Shown in pieces: positions 1 to 7,540 of a stretch of 18,942 bases of DNA. The stretch is from Candidatus Bathyarchaeota archaeon (lineage in GTDB: Archaea > Thermoproteota > Bathyarchaeia > TCS64): NCBI GenBank assembly GCA_016934355.1, contig JAFGTA010000070.1:1-18942 (forward strand), given 5' to 3'. Each line of letters opens with the position of its first letter. The stretch's first letter is position 1. The notes below the pieces were generated by a model. That model did not search any database and was not told where the DNA came from. It was given only the letters and a program-made list of their open reading frames with translations. A program made the position numbers and the translations under genes.

Positions 1-333
1 CCCCCCGAGATGCAGGGCAGGGTCTTCGCCACACGTGCCATGATAGCCCGCATAAGCCAGCCCGTAGCCATGGCGATAACGGGGCCCCTAGCCGACAGGT
101 TCCTCCTACCCGGGATGATGCCGGGCGGCGCACTCGCCCCGGTCTTTGGCTGGCTCGTGGGCACGGGACCCGGCGCAGGCATCAGCCTCCTCGTGTTAGC
201 TATGGGGCTTCTAGGTACGGTAATCGGCTTCGGAGCCTACGCTTTCAAACAAGTAAGGGACGTGGAGGCCCTGCTGCCGGACCACGACGTTAAGCCGGAA
301 TCCGTCGCCGCCGAGGCTCCACGCGGGGACTGA
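1..333 (+). CDS. MFS transporter, C-terminal fragment (5' truncated by window edge)
   Basis: This is the end of a gene that begins before the window; the reading frame is open from base 1 and stops with TGA at 331-333. The visible 110 residues begin PPEMQGRVFATR, a conserved stretch of MFS_3-type efflux proteins (macrolide or siderophore exporter-like). A membrane helix with the family's MMPGGALAP motif follows, then a glycine-rich helix and a short charged cytoplasmic tail. The inferred role is proton-driven export of a small hydrophobic compound across the cytoplasmic membrane; the substrate cannot be read from this part. Proteins with this signature are commonest in bacteria, so lateral transfer is possible but not shown here. 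Confidence 0.85.
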   Translation, partial: PPEMQGRVFATRAMIARISQPVAMAITGPLADRFLLPGMMPGGALAPVFGWLVGTGPGAGISLLVLAMGLLGTVIGFGAYAFKQVRDVEALLPDHDVKPESVAAEAPRGD

Positions 334-520
334 CGTACTCCTTCCTGACCCTTAGGTCGTTCCTCCGGTTCCTCCGCACCCAGTCCAGCAGAGACTCCTC
401 GACGCGCTCCACGAGTCACAGCAAAGAGCCACCCAATATAAACCGAGCCCATGATCTCGGTGCAGAGGGACGGGTGAAACAGGAAAATTTTTTCCGATGC
501 GGCCTGTAGCAGGTCATGAG

Positions 521-1339
521 ATGCCAACCGCCAACGTAAACGGAATAGAAGTCTACCACGAGACCCATGGACGAGGCAGCCCCCTCACCCTCATAAACGG
601 CTGGGGAGGCAACCTCGACAGCTGGAGCAAACAGATGATCACCGCACTCGCCGAGCGCCACCGCGTCATCACAATGGACAACAGGGGCACCGGCCGTAGT
701 GGTAAACCCGACGAGCCCTACACCATGGACATGCTCGCCGCGGACGTCGCCGGGCTGCTGGACGCCCTAAGCGTCGAGAAGTCACATGTCATGGGGTTCA
801 GCATGGGCGGCATCGTAGCCCAGACCGTGGCGCTGAACCACCCCGGGAAGGTGCGGAGCCTAGTGCTCTGCGGCGCCAACCCAGGCGGACTCCACAGGGT
901 GGGCTCCAGCGTCCACGTTCAGACAGAGCTCGCCCTCATCGCCAGCCCCCTCCCCGAGATGACCGAGAGGGACCGCACAGTTAAGCTCCTGTACCTACTC
1001 TACCCGAGGTGGTACGTCGAAGCAAACCTAGAGGAGCTGATACAGGACGAGACCTACAGCGACCACCCCACCCCCGACTACGCTCTAGTCAGACAGAGCC
1101 AGGCCATAGCCGGCTTCCACAGCCACGACAGGCTACCCACCATCAAGGCGCCGACCCTCGTCATGACCGGCGAGGAAGACATCTTGGTGCCGCCGGGCAA
1201 CAGTGAGATACTCGCAGACAGAATACCCGGAGCCGAACTCGTGAAGATACCTGGAGCCGGCCACGGGTTCCTAAAACAGAAGACAGCTGAAGCCATGCCC
1301 GTGATCCTAGGGTTCCTGGAGAAGGTGGACCGAGGCTAG
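521..1339 (+). CDS. alpha/beta-fold hydrolase
   Basis: A 272-residue cytoplasmic serine hydrolase of the alpha/beta fold, resembling 3-oxoadipate enol-lactonase and haloperoxidase-like enzymes. An oxyanion-side NGWGG motif comes early, then DNRGTGRS, the nucleophile elbow GFSMGG (Ser94), the acid in GEEDILVP (Asp220) and the base in GAGHGF (His248), so the catalytic triad is complete. The substrate is unknown; an ester or lactone is likely. The ATG at 521 is preferred because AGGTCATGAG lies directly before it and the protein then begins MPTANVNGIEVYHETHG, as family members do; an in-frame ATG at 497 would add eight residues. Its stop codon overlaps that of the convergent acetyltransferase. 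Confidence 0.9.
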   Translation: MPTANVNGIEVYHETHGRGSPLTLINGWGGNLDSWSKQMITALAERHRVITMDNRGTGRSGKPDEPYTMDMLAADVAGLLDALSVEKSHVMGFSMGGIVAQTVALNHPGKVRSLVLCGANPGGLHRVGSSVHVQTELALIASPLPEMTERDRTVKLLYLLYPRWYVEANLEELIQDETYSDHPTPDYALVRQSQAIAGFHSHDRLPTIKAPTLVMTGEEDILVPPGNSEILADRIPGAELVKIPGAGHGFLKQKTAEAMPVILGFLEKVDRG

Positions 1340-1839
1340 CCCTCGGCCAGCCTCCCGAAGACGTCCGGGGTCATCCTGAACGTCGTCCACCCGTCCATGC
1401 CCTTGGCGCCCAGGCTGAAGTAGAACTGCCGCGACGGCTCGTTCCAGTCCAGCACCGTCCACTCGACCCTTCCGCAGTCCCTCTCAACGGCTATCTGGCA
1501 TAGACGCTTGAGCAGCTCGGTGCCCACCCCGTTGCCTCTGAGCTCCTCTGGTACGAAGATGTCCTCCAACCAGAGGGTGGGCTTCGCCTCGAACGTGCTG
1601 AACGTGTAGTAGTAGAGGGCGACGCCCAGGTAGGGCGGCCCCACGTCCCCCGTGTTCTCCGCCAGCAGGCAGTCGAATATCTTGTCGGGGCCGAAGCCGT
1701 ATCTCATGTAACGCTCAGGTGTTCCCTTGAACTCCAGCTTCTCGTAGACGCTGAGCTGGTAGCATAGATCGAGTATCACGGGGACGTCTTCCTCGGTTGC
1801 CACGCGTATCCTCCATTTCAGACCGGGTATCTTAGGCAA
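1336..1839 (-). CDS. GNAT-family N-acetyltransferase, diamine/thialysine acetyltransferase-like
   Basis: A 167-residue GNAT enzyme that moves an acetyl group from acetyl-CoA to an amine. Near the N-terminus is IRVATEEDVPVILDL, as in spermidine/spermine acetyltransferase relatives. Next come YYYTFSTFEAKPTLWLEDIFV and the acetyl-CoA loop RGNGVG (residues 101-106), then VEWTVLDWNEPSRQFYFSLGA, whose DWN and Tyr140 are typical of the SSAT/thialysine acetyltransferase branch. A polyamine or lysine-like diamine is therefore a reasonable substrate guess. The start is TTG, with GTGA six bases upstream. The gene is convergent with the hydrolase, and the two stop codons share the tetranucleotide CTAG. 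Confidence 0.9.
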   Translation of the reverse strand: MPKIPGLKWRIRVATEEDVPVILDLCYQLSVYEKLEFKGTPERYMRYGFGPDKIFDCLLAENTGDVGPPYLGVALYYYTFSTFEAKPTLWLEDIFVPEELRGNGVGTELLKRLCQIAVERDCGRVEWTVLDWNEPSRQFYFSLGAKGMDGWTTFRMTPDVFGRLAEG

Positions 1840-1887
1840 ATCGGGTCACTACCCCAGCATACCGCCCACACCCGTAATAGGTTTTAT

Positions 1888-2556
1888 CTAGTCACTGGCC
1901 GGATTGCCGGCGAGGAACTGTGCCAAGGTGAACAGGTTCAGGTGCTTGGCTTCCCGGTCGTAGTGGCCGAGCTGGAAAAACAGCTGGACGCTGTACCCCA
2001 CGGTCAACGCGGACACCAGCGTCCCGACGCCCACGGGGCCACCCATGAGGTACCCGATGACCAGCACAGTCACCTCGATGGCTCCACGGATATGAGAAAC
2101 CGGTCTACCAGTTTTCTGAACAAAACCCATCATCAGGCCGTCCCTCGGCCCCGCGCCGAGCTTAGGGTTCAGGTAGAAGAAGCTGCCCACCCCGATGGTG
2201 ACGATGCTACCCACCAGTAGCGCAGCCTGGCTGACCACCCCTGTGGGCAACGGTATCAGCCCCCAAGCCATTATCACGTCGATGAAGTACCCGATGAAGT
2301 ACATGTTCATCAGCGTCGCGAACCCCGGCGGGAACCCCAACAACCACCCTATCACAAGAACCGCAAGCCCCACCAACTGAGACGCCTGCCCGAGGCTCAG
2401 CGAAGAAACGTTCACGATACCGACGCTCAGGACGCCCCACGGACTCATCCCGAGCCCCGAGTACAGGTTCATCACCACGCCGCAGGCGAACAGGAAGAGC
2501 CCGAAGAAGAGGCTCGGCAGCCTCATCAGGAACCAGCGCAGGTTATCAGTCGACAC
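1888..2556 (-). CDS. YczE/YyaS/YitT-family integral membrane protein
   Basis: A membrane protein of about 222 residues with at least five hydrophobic segments. It carries the family signatures LYSGLGMSPWGVLSVG after the first helix, MNMYFIGYFIDVIM in the middle, and a second-half repeat NPKLGAGPRDGLMMGF. The two halves look like a tandem duplication, as is usual in this family. The function is unknown; a transporter is assumed for homologues. The upstream dehydrogenase ends with TAG at 2568-2566, and an in-frame GTG follows at once. However, AGGTG spanning that junction lies six bases before a second GTG at 2556, which I prefer. The tight junction implies an operon with the dehydrogenase. Confidence 0.85.
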   Translation of the reverse strand: MSTDNLRWFLMRLPSLFFGLFLFACGVVMNLYSGLGMSPWGVLSVGIVNVSSLSLGQASQLVGLAVLVIGWLLGFPPGFATLMNMYFIGYFIDVIMAWGLIPLPTGVVSQAALLVGSIVTIGVGSFFYLNPKLGAGPRDGLMMGFVQKTGRPVSHIRGAIEVTVLVIGYLMGGPVGVGTLVSALTVGYSVQLFFQLGHYDREAKHLNLFTLAQFLAGNPASD

Positions 2557-2565
2557 ATTACACAC

Positions 2566-3591
2566 CTACGGCTTGAAAACGACCTTCCCGCCGGTCCTGT
2601 CTAGGGCGACCCTGAAAGCCTCTTCAGCCTCCTCAAGCCTGAACCTGTGGGTCAACACCTTCCCCACGTCGACGTCGCCGCCCGCGATAAGCGCTATGCT
2701 CTCAGGGAAGTTGGCGGGCCTCGCGTCGTAGGCGCCCCTGATCACAAGCTCTCGGCGCACGAGCCAAGTCATGTCGAGCGGCACCTCTCGCCCGAAGATG
2801 CCGACAACGGTGACGTTCCCCCTCTTCTTGACGATCCGGGTGGCCTGCCTGGCCGCCTCGGGGGCTCCGACGGCTACGAATGCGATGTCTGCGCCGTCGC
2901 CGCCCGTCATCTCCATGACCCTGTCCTCAAGGCTCTCTTCCTCGACGTTCAGAATATCCAGTCCGAGGCTCCTCGCTATTCCGAACCGGGCCTCGTCCAA
3001 GGCTAGGCCGGTCATGAGCACCCTTGCGCCTCCGAGCCTGAACAGTTGTGCGCTGAAGAGGCCGATGGGGCCGCAGCCCTGCACGACGACGAGGTCGCCG
3101 GCTTCGAAGGGCGTTATATCCCGCACGAAGTGGATGGCGTTGCTGAGGGGCTCGACGAGGGCAGCCTCCTCATATGTCATACCATCGGGTATACGGTGAA
3201 GCAGCGTGTAGGGCACTGCGACGTACTCTGCGAAGCCGCCGTCGGTGTGGATTCCGAACAGCGTTGAGCCGTCGCATAGGTTACTCATCCCTTGTTTGCA
3301 GAAGCCGCATTCGCCGCACGCCTTCACGGATTCGCTGAGCACCCTGTCTCCGACGCTGTAGCCTTCGACGTGGTTCCCGAGAGCCGCTATCTCGCCTGAG
3401 AACTCGTGACCCATGACGACGGGGAGCTTCATGGCGCTGTACGCCGGCGTGTAGTTGTAGATGCCGAGGTCGCTTCCGCAGATGGCCGCGGCCTTGACCC
3501 TGATTAGCACCTCGCCGGGAGCCACGTCTGGGATCGGTAAGTCCCGTACCTCGACCCCCGGCTCGGGTCGCGCCTTCACGACGGCCTTCAA
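2566..3591 (-). CDS. zinc-dependent alcohol/polyol dehydrogenase (MDR superfamily)
   Basis: A 341-residue medium-chain dehydrogenase of the sorbitol/threonine/galactitol-phosphate dehydrogenase type; it oxidises an alcohol with NAD(P). Catalytic zinc ligands are Cys38 in AICGSD, His62-Glu63 in GHEFSGE and Glu147 in LVEPLSNAIH. The structural zinc site is the four cysteines of CGECGFCKQGMSNLC (92, 95, 98, 106). The Rossmann loop is GCGPIG (172-177). The substrate is undetermined. A TTG at 3591 is preferred over a GTG at 3600 because GGTGA lies five bases before the TTG (only three before the GTG) and the protein then begins MKAVVKA, the usual family start. It is probably co-transcribed with the downstream membrane protein gene. 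Confidence 0.93.
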   Translation of the reverse strand: MKAVVKARPEPGVEVRDLPIPDVAPGEVLIRVKAAAICGSDLGIYNYTPAYSAMKLPVVMGHEFSGEIAALGNHVEGYSVGDRVLSESVKACGECGFCKQGMSNLCDGSTLFGIHTDGGFAEYVAVPYTLLHRIPDGMTYEEAALVEPLSNAIHFVRDITPFEAGDLVVVQGCGPIGLFSAQLFRLGGARVLMTGLALDEARFGIARSLGLDILNVEEESLEDRVMEMTGGDGADIAFVAVGAPEAARQATRIVKKRGNVTVVGIFGREVPLDMTWLVRRELVIRGAYDARPANFPESIALIAGGDVDVGKVLTHRFRLEEAEEAFRVALDRTGGKVVFKP

Positions 3592-3697
3592 GCGTTTCAC
3601 CAGTCACCGAACTAGGGGTACACCCTGTCTTAATGTTTTCCCGAACCCGTCGAACGGTTCGAAGCTCATATCTAATGTGAGGCGCATCTGTACAGCC

Positions 3698-4942
3698 ATG
3701 AACGACACCGAGCGCATGGTGCTGGACCACATCGACGTAGAGGGCATGATGAGGTTCATAGAGTCACTGGTATCGACGCCCAGCTACGGCGGGAAAGAGA
3801 CGGCGGCCCAGAAGGTGGTTGCAATGAAGCTCAGGGACCTCAGCTTCACCGTTGACACATGGATGATCGACTATGACGAGCTGAGGAGACACCCAGACTA
3901 CAGCATGAGCATCCCCCGTGACGAGGGGATGGGCGTCGTCGGCGCCTGGGGTGAGGGCGAGGCCAGCCTCATGCTATGCGGGCATATTGACACGGTGGCC
4001 CCCGGGGAGCGGGGCAACTGGGATACGCCTCCTCTGGAGGCGACGGCGAGGGACGGCAGGCTCTACGGGCGGGGGGTGGCGGACATGAAGGCTGGGCTCG
4101 CCTGCGGCGTCTACGCGGTAAAGGCTTTGATGGACGCAGGGGTCAAGCCGAGGGGGAGGGTGCTTCTGGCGAGTGTCATAGGGGAGGAGGACGGCGGGTG
4201 CGGAGCCCTCGCCACCAGCCTCCGCTACTCGGCTGACGCCGGGGTCATCATGGAGCCTACCGAGGTCAAGATCGCCCCCGAGATCGCGGGTGCCATGAGC
4301 TTCACCGTCGCGGTGCCGGGGCGGGGCGTCCACGCCTGCGTCAGGGAGGAGGGGGTCAGCGCCGTCGAAAAGTTCATCGTCCTCTTCGACGGCCTCAAGG
4401 AGCTTGAGCGGGAGCGCAACGACGGAGTCGACGACCCTCTGTACAGAAGGTACAGGACTCCCTACGCCCTCAACGTGGGCACGGTGGAGGGCGGCGACTG
4501 GCCCGGCACCGTCCCTGAGCGGGTCGAGTTCAAGGCTCGCCTCGGCGTGAAGGTGGGTGAATCCAAGGAGGAGGCGCGGAGGCAGCTGGAGGCCAAGATA
4601 GACGAGATTGCCGACGGCGACCCGTGGCTCAGGGAGAACAGGCCGACGGTCACGTGGGACGGGTACAGCTTCGCGTCTTCGATGGTACCAGTCGACCACC
4701 CCGTCGTCGAGGCTTTGGCCGGGTCCTACAGAGATGTGACGGGCGAGGAACCCGTCTACGAGGGTATGACCTACGCGTCGGATGCGAGGCTCCTGATAAA
4801 CGTGGGCGGCATCCCCACGGTGGTGTTCGGCCCCGGAGACGTCCGGGTGGCTCACGGCGCGAACGAGTCCGTGAGTGTTGACGAGCTCCGGACGGTGGTG
4901 GAAACGCTGGCGTTGACGGTGCTCCGGTTCCTCGGTGGTTAA
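3698..4942 (+). CDS. M20-family metallopeptidase / ArgE-DapE-type deacylase
   Basis: A 414-residue cytoplasmic di-zinc amidohydrolase of the M20 family (acetylornithine deacetylase, succinyl-diaminopimelate desuccinylase, carboxypeptidase G2). Metal and catalytic residues are all present: His96 and Asp98 in GHIDTV, Asp129 in GRGVADMKAG, Glu163-Glu164 in GEEDGG, Glu186 in IMEPTE, and a C-terminal metal His386 in VAHGANESV. His212 in PGRGVHA lies in the inserted dimerisation lid. No arginine or lysine genes flank it, so the substrate is open. The frame stays open far upstream, but the protein alignment begins at the ATG at 3698. TCATATCTA lies about 26-30 bases before it and no ribosome binding site is seen, so a leaderless transcript is likely. 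Confidence 0.93.
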   Translation: MNDTERMVLDHIDVEGMMRFIESLVSTPSYGGKETAAQKVVAMKLRDLSFTVDTWMIDYDELRRHPDYSMSIPRDEGMGVVGAWGEGEASLMLCGHIDTVAPGERGNWDTPPLEATARDGRLYGRGVADMKAGLACGVYAVKALMDAGVKPRGRVLLASVIGEEDGGCGALATSLRYSADAGVIMEPTEVKIAPEIAGAMSFTVAVPGRGVHACVREEGVSAVEKFIVLFDGLKELERERNDGVDDPLYRRYRTPYALNVGTVEGGDWPGTVPERVEFKARLGVKVGESKEEARRQLEAKIDEIADGDPWLRENRPTVTWDGYSFASSMVPVDHPVVEALAGSYRDVTGEEPVYEGMTYASDARLLINVGGIPTVVFGPGDVRVAHGANESVSVDELRTVVETLALTVLRFLGG

Positions 4943-4950
4943 GGATTAAG

Positions 4951-4983
4951 CCGCGTTGGGTTCTCCTCGCCGCGGTTTTCTTT
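4951..4983 (+). terminator. Stem-loop plus T-rich run after the M20 gene
   Basis: CCGCG (4951-4955) pairs with CGCGG (4971-4975) around a 15-base loop and is followed by TTTTCTTT. It lies just after the peptidase stop. Archaea terminate mainly on the T-run, so the stem may be incidental. Confidence 0.4.
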
Positions 4984-5010
4984 GTTGCAGGTAACCTGCA
5001 ATATCGGGAA
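4981..5010 (+). repeat. Intergenic repeat, copy A (contains a perfect 17-bp palindrome)
   Basis: This 30-base stretch matches 24 of 30 bases with 6499-6528, without gaps. Within it TTGCAGGT-A-ACCTGCAA (4985-5001) is a perfect inverted repeat. The preceding bases plus the left arm (4974-4994) also match 17 of 21 bases with 6364-6384. The copies flank the solute-binding protein gene. Confidence 0.55.
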
Positions 5011-5022
5011 AAAAAATTCAGG

Positions 5023-5037
5023 CGCGTGGGGCACGCG
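5023..5037. promoter_or_regulatory. 15-bp perfect palindrome upstream of the solute-binding protein gene
   Basis: CGCGTG-GGG-CACGCG is a perfect inverted repeat. It lies about 25 bases upstream of the TATA-like GTATAC near 5061. Together with the palindrome at 4985-5001 it could be an operator; it could equally be an RNA hairpin of the upstream transcript. Confidence 0.35.
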
Positions 5038-5102
5038 GCGGGTTAAGCATGAGTTTCCGTGTATACTGGTTATTAGTAGCCGGGGCATACTGGAGATCGT
5101 CT

Positions 5103-6344
5103 ATGCGTTCGATGAGGCCGGGAGTCAAGCGTGGCGGGGTTCTCCTAGCAATAATGATCGTAGCCGTGATTGTATTTCTCCGCCCCTTCGGGAACCAGCC
5201 TGAGCCCAACCCTGGGCTTGGGACGGTGAGGATCGGGTTGATCGACTGCTTCGACTCCGAACATCTCCCCGAGACCAGCGCCTACTACATGTTTCTGGGG
5301 GAGTACGCCGAGGATGAGGTGAACAGGTTCTGCGAGGACGAAGGCATCGACATCAGGTTTGAGGTTGACTTCTACCCTGTGGAAGAGTTCGAGGACACCC
5401 TCGAGGCGGTGCGAGACTGCTGGGAGAACGGCACACGGCTGCTTGTGGGGTTCCCCAACAACGCCGCCCTCTCCCTGGGGATGAGCCACCGCTACGGCGA
5501 GCTCGTCATAGTCAGCATAGGCTCGAGTCAGCCTTCCGGGATGAACCTAGACGACACAGTGTTTAGGCTGCACCCGAACAGGCATCATAAGCTGGGGCCT
5601 CTGGCGAGGATGATGTACGAGGGCGGTGTGAGGACCGTCCTGCCTCTCAGGGACTTCACGGACGGCGTCGACGAGTTCATCGAGGAGTTCACCGCGCTGA
5701 GAGGGACCGCCCTCGACGAGTTCACCTACAGCTGGCACAAGGAGAACGAGGCCTATGTTATGGATTTCGATGTGGAGCGGTTCTCGGGGCTCGTCACCGA
5801 GTTAGTCTCCCGTGAGCCGAGGGGGAGCGTCGCTGTTCTTTATTTTGGCCAGGACGAGATTAGCCAGATACTAGATAGATCGCTGGAGTACCCTAACGTC
5901 ACAAGCGTACAGTGGTTCAGCTACGAGTCGTCCTGGTATTGGAGGGAAATGGAGGGCCTCAGACCTGCGCTATCGGATATCAGACTGCTGTCTCTCGAGG
6001 CGAACGTCTCGGACAACGAAGGCTTCAGGAGGGTGAACAGCGAGTTCAAGGAGGAGTTTGGGCGAGGCATGAGCCTCGTGGAGGCGAACATCGTCGACGG
6101 GGTTTGGGTGCTCGCGTTATCCGTTATCGAGGAGAGGTCGCTGGACGTTGATCTGTTGAAGGAGAGGGTTCCAGTCGTCGGCTCAGAGTACCTCGGGGTG
6201 ACCGGGAGGTGCCTGCTCGACGGCTACGGGGACAGGGACAGCATAGACTATGTTGTCTGGGGTTTCAGTGAGCTGAACGGTGAAGCCGTGATAACCAATT
6301 TCGGTAGATACGATTTTGAGAAAGACAGTTTCGTTTGGATCTAA
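5103..6344 (+). CDS. Membrane-anchored type I periplasmic-binding-protein-like solute receptor
   Basis: A 413-residue extracytoplasmic protein. A basic N-terminus (MRSMRPGVKRGG) is followed by one hydrophobic helix (about 12-26), then a globular domain resembling branched-chain amino acid receptors (Peripla_BP_6/ANF type). Clues are VRIGLIDCF, LLVGFPNNAALSLG, FRLHPNRHH and a C-terminal FSELNGEAVITNFGRYDF. It probably binds a small ligand outside the membrane. No permease or ATPase gene is in the window, so it is an orphan receptor here. A longer frame starts at 5049, but that ATG lies upstream of the best TATA-like sequence (GTATAC near 5061), and GGAG lies seven bases before the ATG at 5103, which is preferred. 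An ATG at 5112 is also possible. Confidence 0.82.
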   Translation: MRSMRPGVKRGGVLLAIMIVAVIVFLRPFGNQPEPNPGLGTVRIGLIDCFDSEHLPETSAYYMFLGEYAEDEVNRFCEDEGIDIRFEVDFYPVEEFEDTLEAVRDCWENGTRLLVGFPNNAALSLGMSHRYGELVIVSIGSSQPSGMNLDDTVFRLHPNRHHKLGPLARMMYEGGVRTVLPLRDFTDGVDEFIEEFTALRGTALDEFTYSWHKENEAYVMDFDVERFSGLVTELVSREPRGSVAVLYFGQDEISQILDRSLEYPNVTSVQWFSYESSWYWREMEGLRPALSDIRLLSLEANVSDNEGFRRVNSEFKEEFGRGMSLVEANIVDGVWVLALSVIEERSLDVDLLKERVPVVGSEYLGVTGRCLLDGYGDRDSIDYVVWGFSELNGEAVITNFGRYDFEKDSFVWI

Positions 6345-6363
6345 TAACTTTATGACGTGGCTT

Positions 6364-6384
6364 GGTTTTCGCTATGGCAGGTAA
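6364..6384 (+). repeat. Intergenic repeat, partial copy C
   Basis: This stretch matches 17 of 21 bases with 4974-4994, including GGTTTTC and GCAGGTAA. It lies 20 bases after the receptor stop, as copy A lies about 30 bases after the peptidase stop, and is followed by an A/T run. It may be a gene-end element. Confidence 0.4.
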
Positions 6385-6498
6385 TTTAAAAAAATTTTTT
6401 CTGGCTGTTTTCTAGGCGTTTTAAGCCCGATTTGACGGGTTTCAGAGAGATTACCACGTGTAGTTATGGAATATTTCGCTGTAGCCGTGATTCGGTTG

Positions 6499-6528
6499 TT
6501 TGTTGCATGTAGCCTGTAATCTTGAGAA
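6499..6528 (+). repeat. Intergenic repeat, copy B (decayed palindrome)
   Basis: It matches copy A (4981-5010) at 24 of 30 positions without gaps. The perfect palindrome of copy A is degraded here (TTGCATGTAGCCTGTAA). Confidence 0.5.
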
Positions 6529-6558
6529 TTGTATTGGGTGTTCTTTGGGGGGGTCTTC

Positions 6559-6584
6559 AAGGCAGTGGTTGCCCCACTGGGCTT
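6559..6584. other. Hairpin in the TBP upstream region
   Basis: CAGTGG (6563-6568) pairs with CCACTG (6574-6579) around TTGCC, and AAG/CTT extends the stem past small bulges. No coding frame explains it. It could be a terminator stem, a small RNA or chance. Confidence 0.3.
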
Positions 6585-6843
6585 GTGTCTTGTTACTTAA
6601 TAAGAATGAAAAAATTCTGTGTGTTTCCTGTATCTTTATGCGTTGATGCCGTCTGTCTTGATATCGTTATATTAATTTATACATAGCCTACGTTATAGTT
6701 TGAATCAGGGGCTTGGTTTAGAGTTAAGCCTCCGGGTTCACCGTGACGTATTTAACCTCGTTAGAAGGTATCAATATAACGCTCGTTCACTCCAAATGCC
6801 TGCAAGGAAACGGAGCTTGGACCCACACGCGGAGATAAAAGGT

Positions 6844-7422
6844 ATGACTCAGGAACCAATTAAGGCCCCAGATGGCTTGGACATCAACATAGTGAACGTC
6901 GTAGCGTCTGCAAGCCTCGACCAGAAGATCGATTTACTCTCCATCATGAAGGTTTTCAGGAACGTCGAGTACCGCCCGAAACAGTTCCCCGGGCTCGTGT
7001 TCAGGTTGAAGAGACCGAAGACGGCGACCCTCATCTTCGGCTCAGGTAAGATGGTTTGCACAGGAGCCAAGTCTGAGAAGATGGCTCGAAGCGCGGTAAA
7101 GAAAGTCGTCCGGGAGCTCAAGGACAACGGAATCGTCATCCTGGGCAAACCGAAGATTGTCATTCAAAACATGGTAGCGAGTGCGAACCTCCACGGATCG
7201 ATCGACTTGGAGACAGGTGCGGATATCTTAGATAATGTGATGTATGAGCCTGAGCAGTTTCCCGGCCTCATCTACCGAATGAAGGACCCTAAGACGGTTC
7301 TTCTCCTTTTTGCGTCAGGCAAGCTTGTCTGCACCGGGGCAAAAAGCGAGGAAATGGTTTACGAGTCCGTCGCCAAGGTTCTTGAGGTCTTAGAGGAATA
7401 CGATCTTATCATCAAGGATTAG
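6844..7422 (+). CDS. tbp: TATA-box-binding protein (TBP)
   Basis: The general archaeal transcription factor that binds and bends TATA boxes and recruits TFB and RNA polymerase. Its 192 residues form the saddle of two direct repeats. Repeat 1 runs from NIVNVVASASL (15-25) through QFPGLVFRL to IFGSGKMVCTGAKS. Repeat 2 runs from IQNMVASANL (107-116) through QFPGLIYRM to LFASGKLVCTGAKS. The four DNA-kinking phenylalanines are present (48, 65, 139, 156). ATG 6844 gives the usual family length and has GGAG eight bases or so upstream; an in-frame ATG at 6796 would add 16 residues and sits about 26 bases after an AATATAA box. The gene appears monocistronic. The window gives no evidence on whether paralogues exist. 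Confidence 0.97.
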   Translation: MTQEPIKAPDGLDINIVNVVASASLDQKIDLLSIMKVFRNVEYRPKQFPGLVFRLKRPKTATLIFGSGKMVCTGAKSEKMARSAVKKVVRELKDNGIVILGKPKIVIQNMVASANLHGSIDLETGADILDNVMYEPEQFPGLIYRMKDPKTVLLLFASGKLVCTGAKSEEMVYESVAKVLEVLEEYDLIIKD

Positions 7423-7540
7423 CAGGGATCAGAGGCATCGTATGTCGAGTGTTTGCCTGATGCATAGACTTTGACTATTGTTTAAGAGATGACTCTGATA
7501 CTCAGATAACAGAATTATTCGCCTTGATGGAAGGAGGAGG

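Larger units (their letters stand above)
6345..6843. other. AT-rich non-coding region upstream of the TBP gene
   Basis: No convincing gene is seen in these 499 bases; short frames on either strand lack family resemblance. The stretch holds a T-rich run after the receptor gene (about 6385-6425), repeat copies at 6364-6384 and 6499-6528, a hairpin at 6559-6584, a small AGAAT/ATTCT stem just after 6600, and TATA-like sequences near 6669-6685, 6746 and 6770. A 7-bp stem (6708-6714 with 6726-6732, one G-T pair) lies nearer the gene. It probably contains the TBP promoter and leader. Confidence 0.6.

Noticed and set aside
290..415. Reverse-strand frame reading VERVEESLLDWVRRNRRNDL between the MFS and hydrolase genes
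   Set aside because: About 40 codons, overlaps the end of the MFS gene, no ribosome binding site, and arginine-rich frames arise easily in GC-rich DNA.
3461..3697. 79-codon N-terminal extension of the M20 peptidase
   Set aside because: It is antisense to the dehydrogenase N-terminus and promoter, and the family alignment begins at ATG 3698.
6372..6560. 62-codon reverse-strand frame before TBP
   Set aside because: Low-complexity, N/T-rich product with no resemblance to any family; it crosses both intergenic repeat copies.
7494..7506. TCTGA-TAC-TCAGA palindrome between TBP and the winged-helix gene
   Set aside because: Only 5-bp arms between the 3' ends of convergent genes; expected by chance and not like the operators at 8531-8587.
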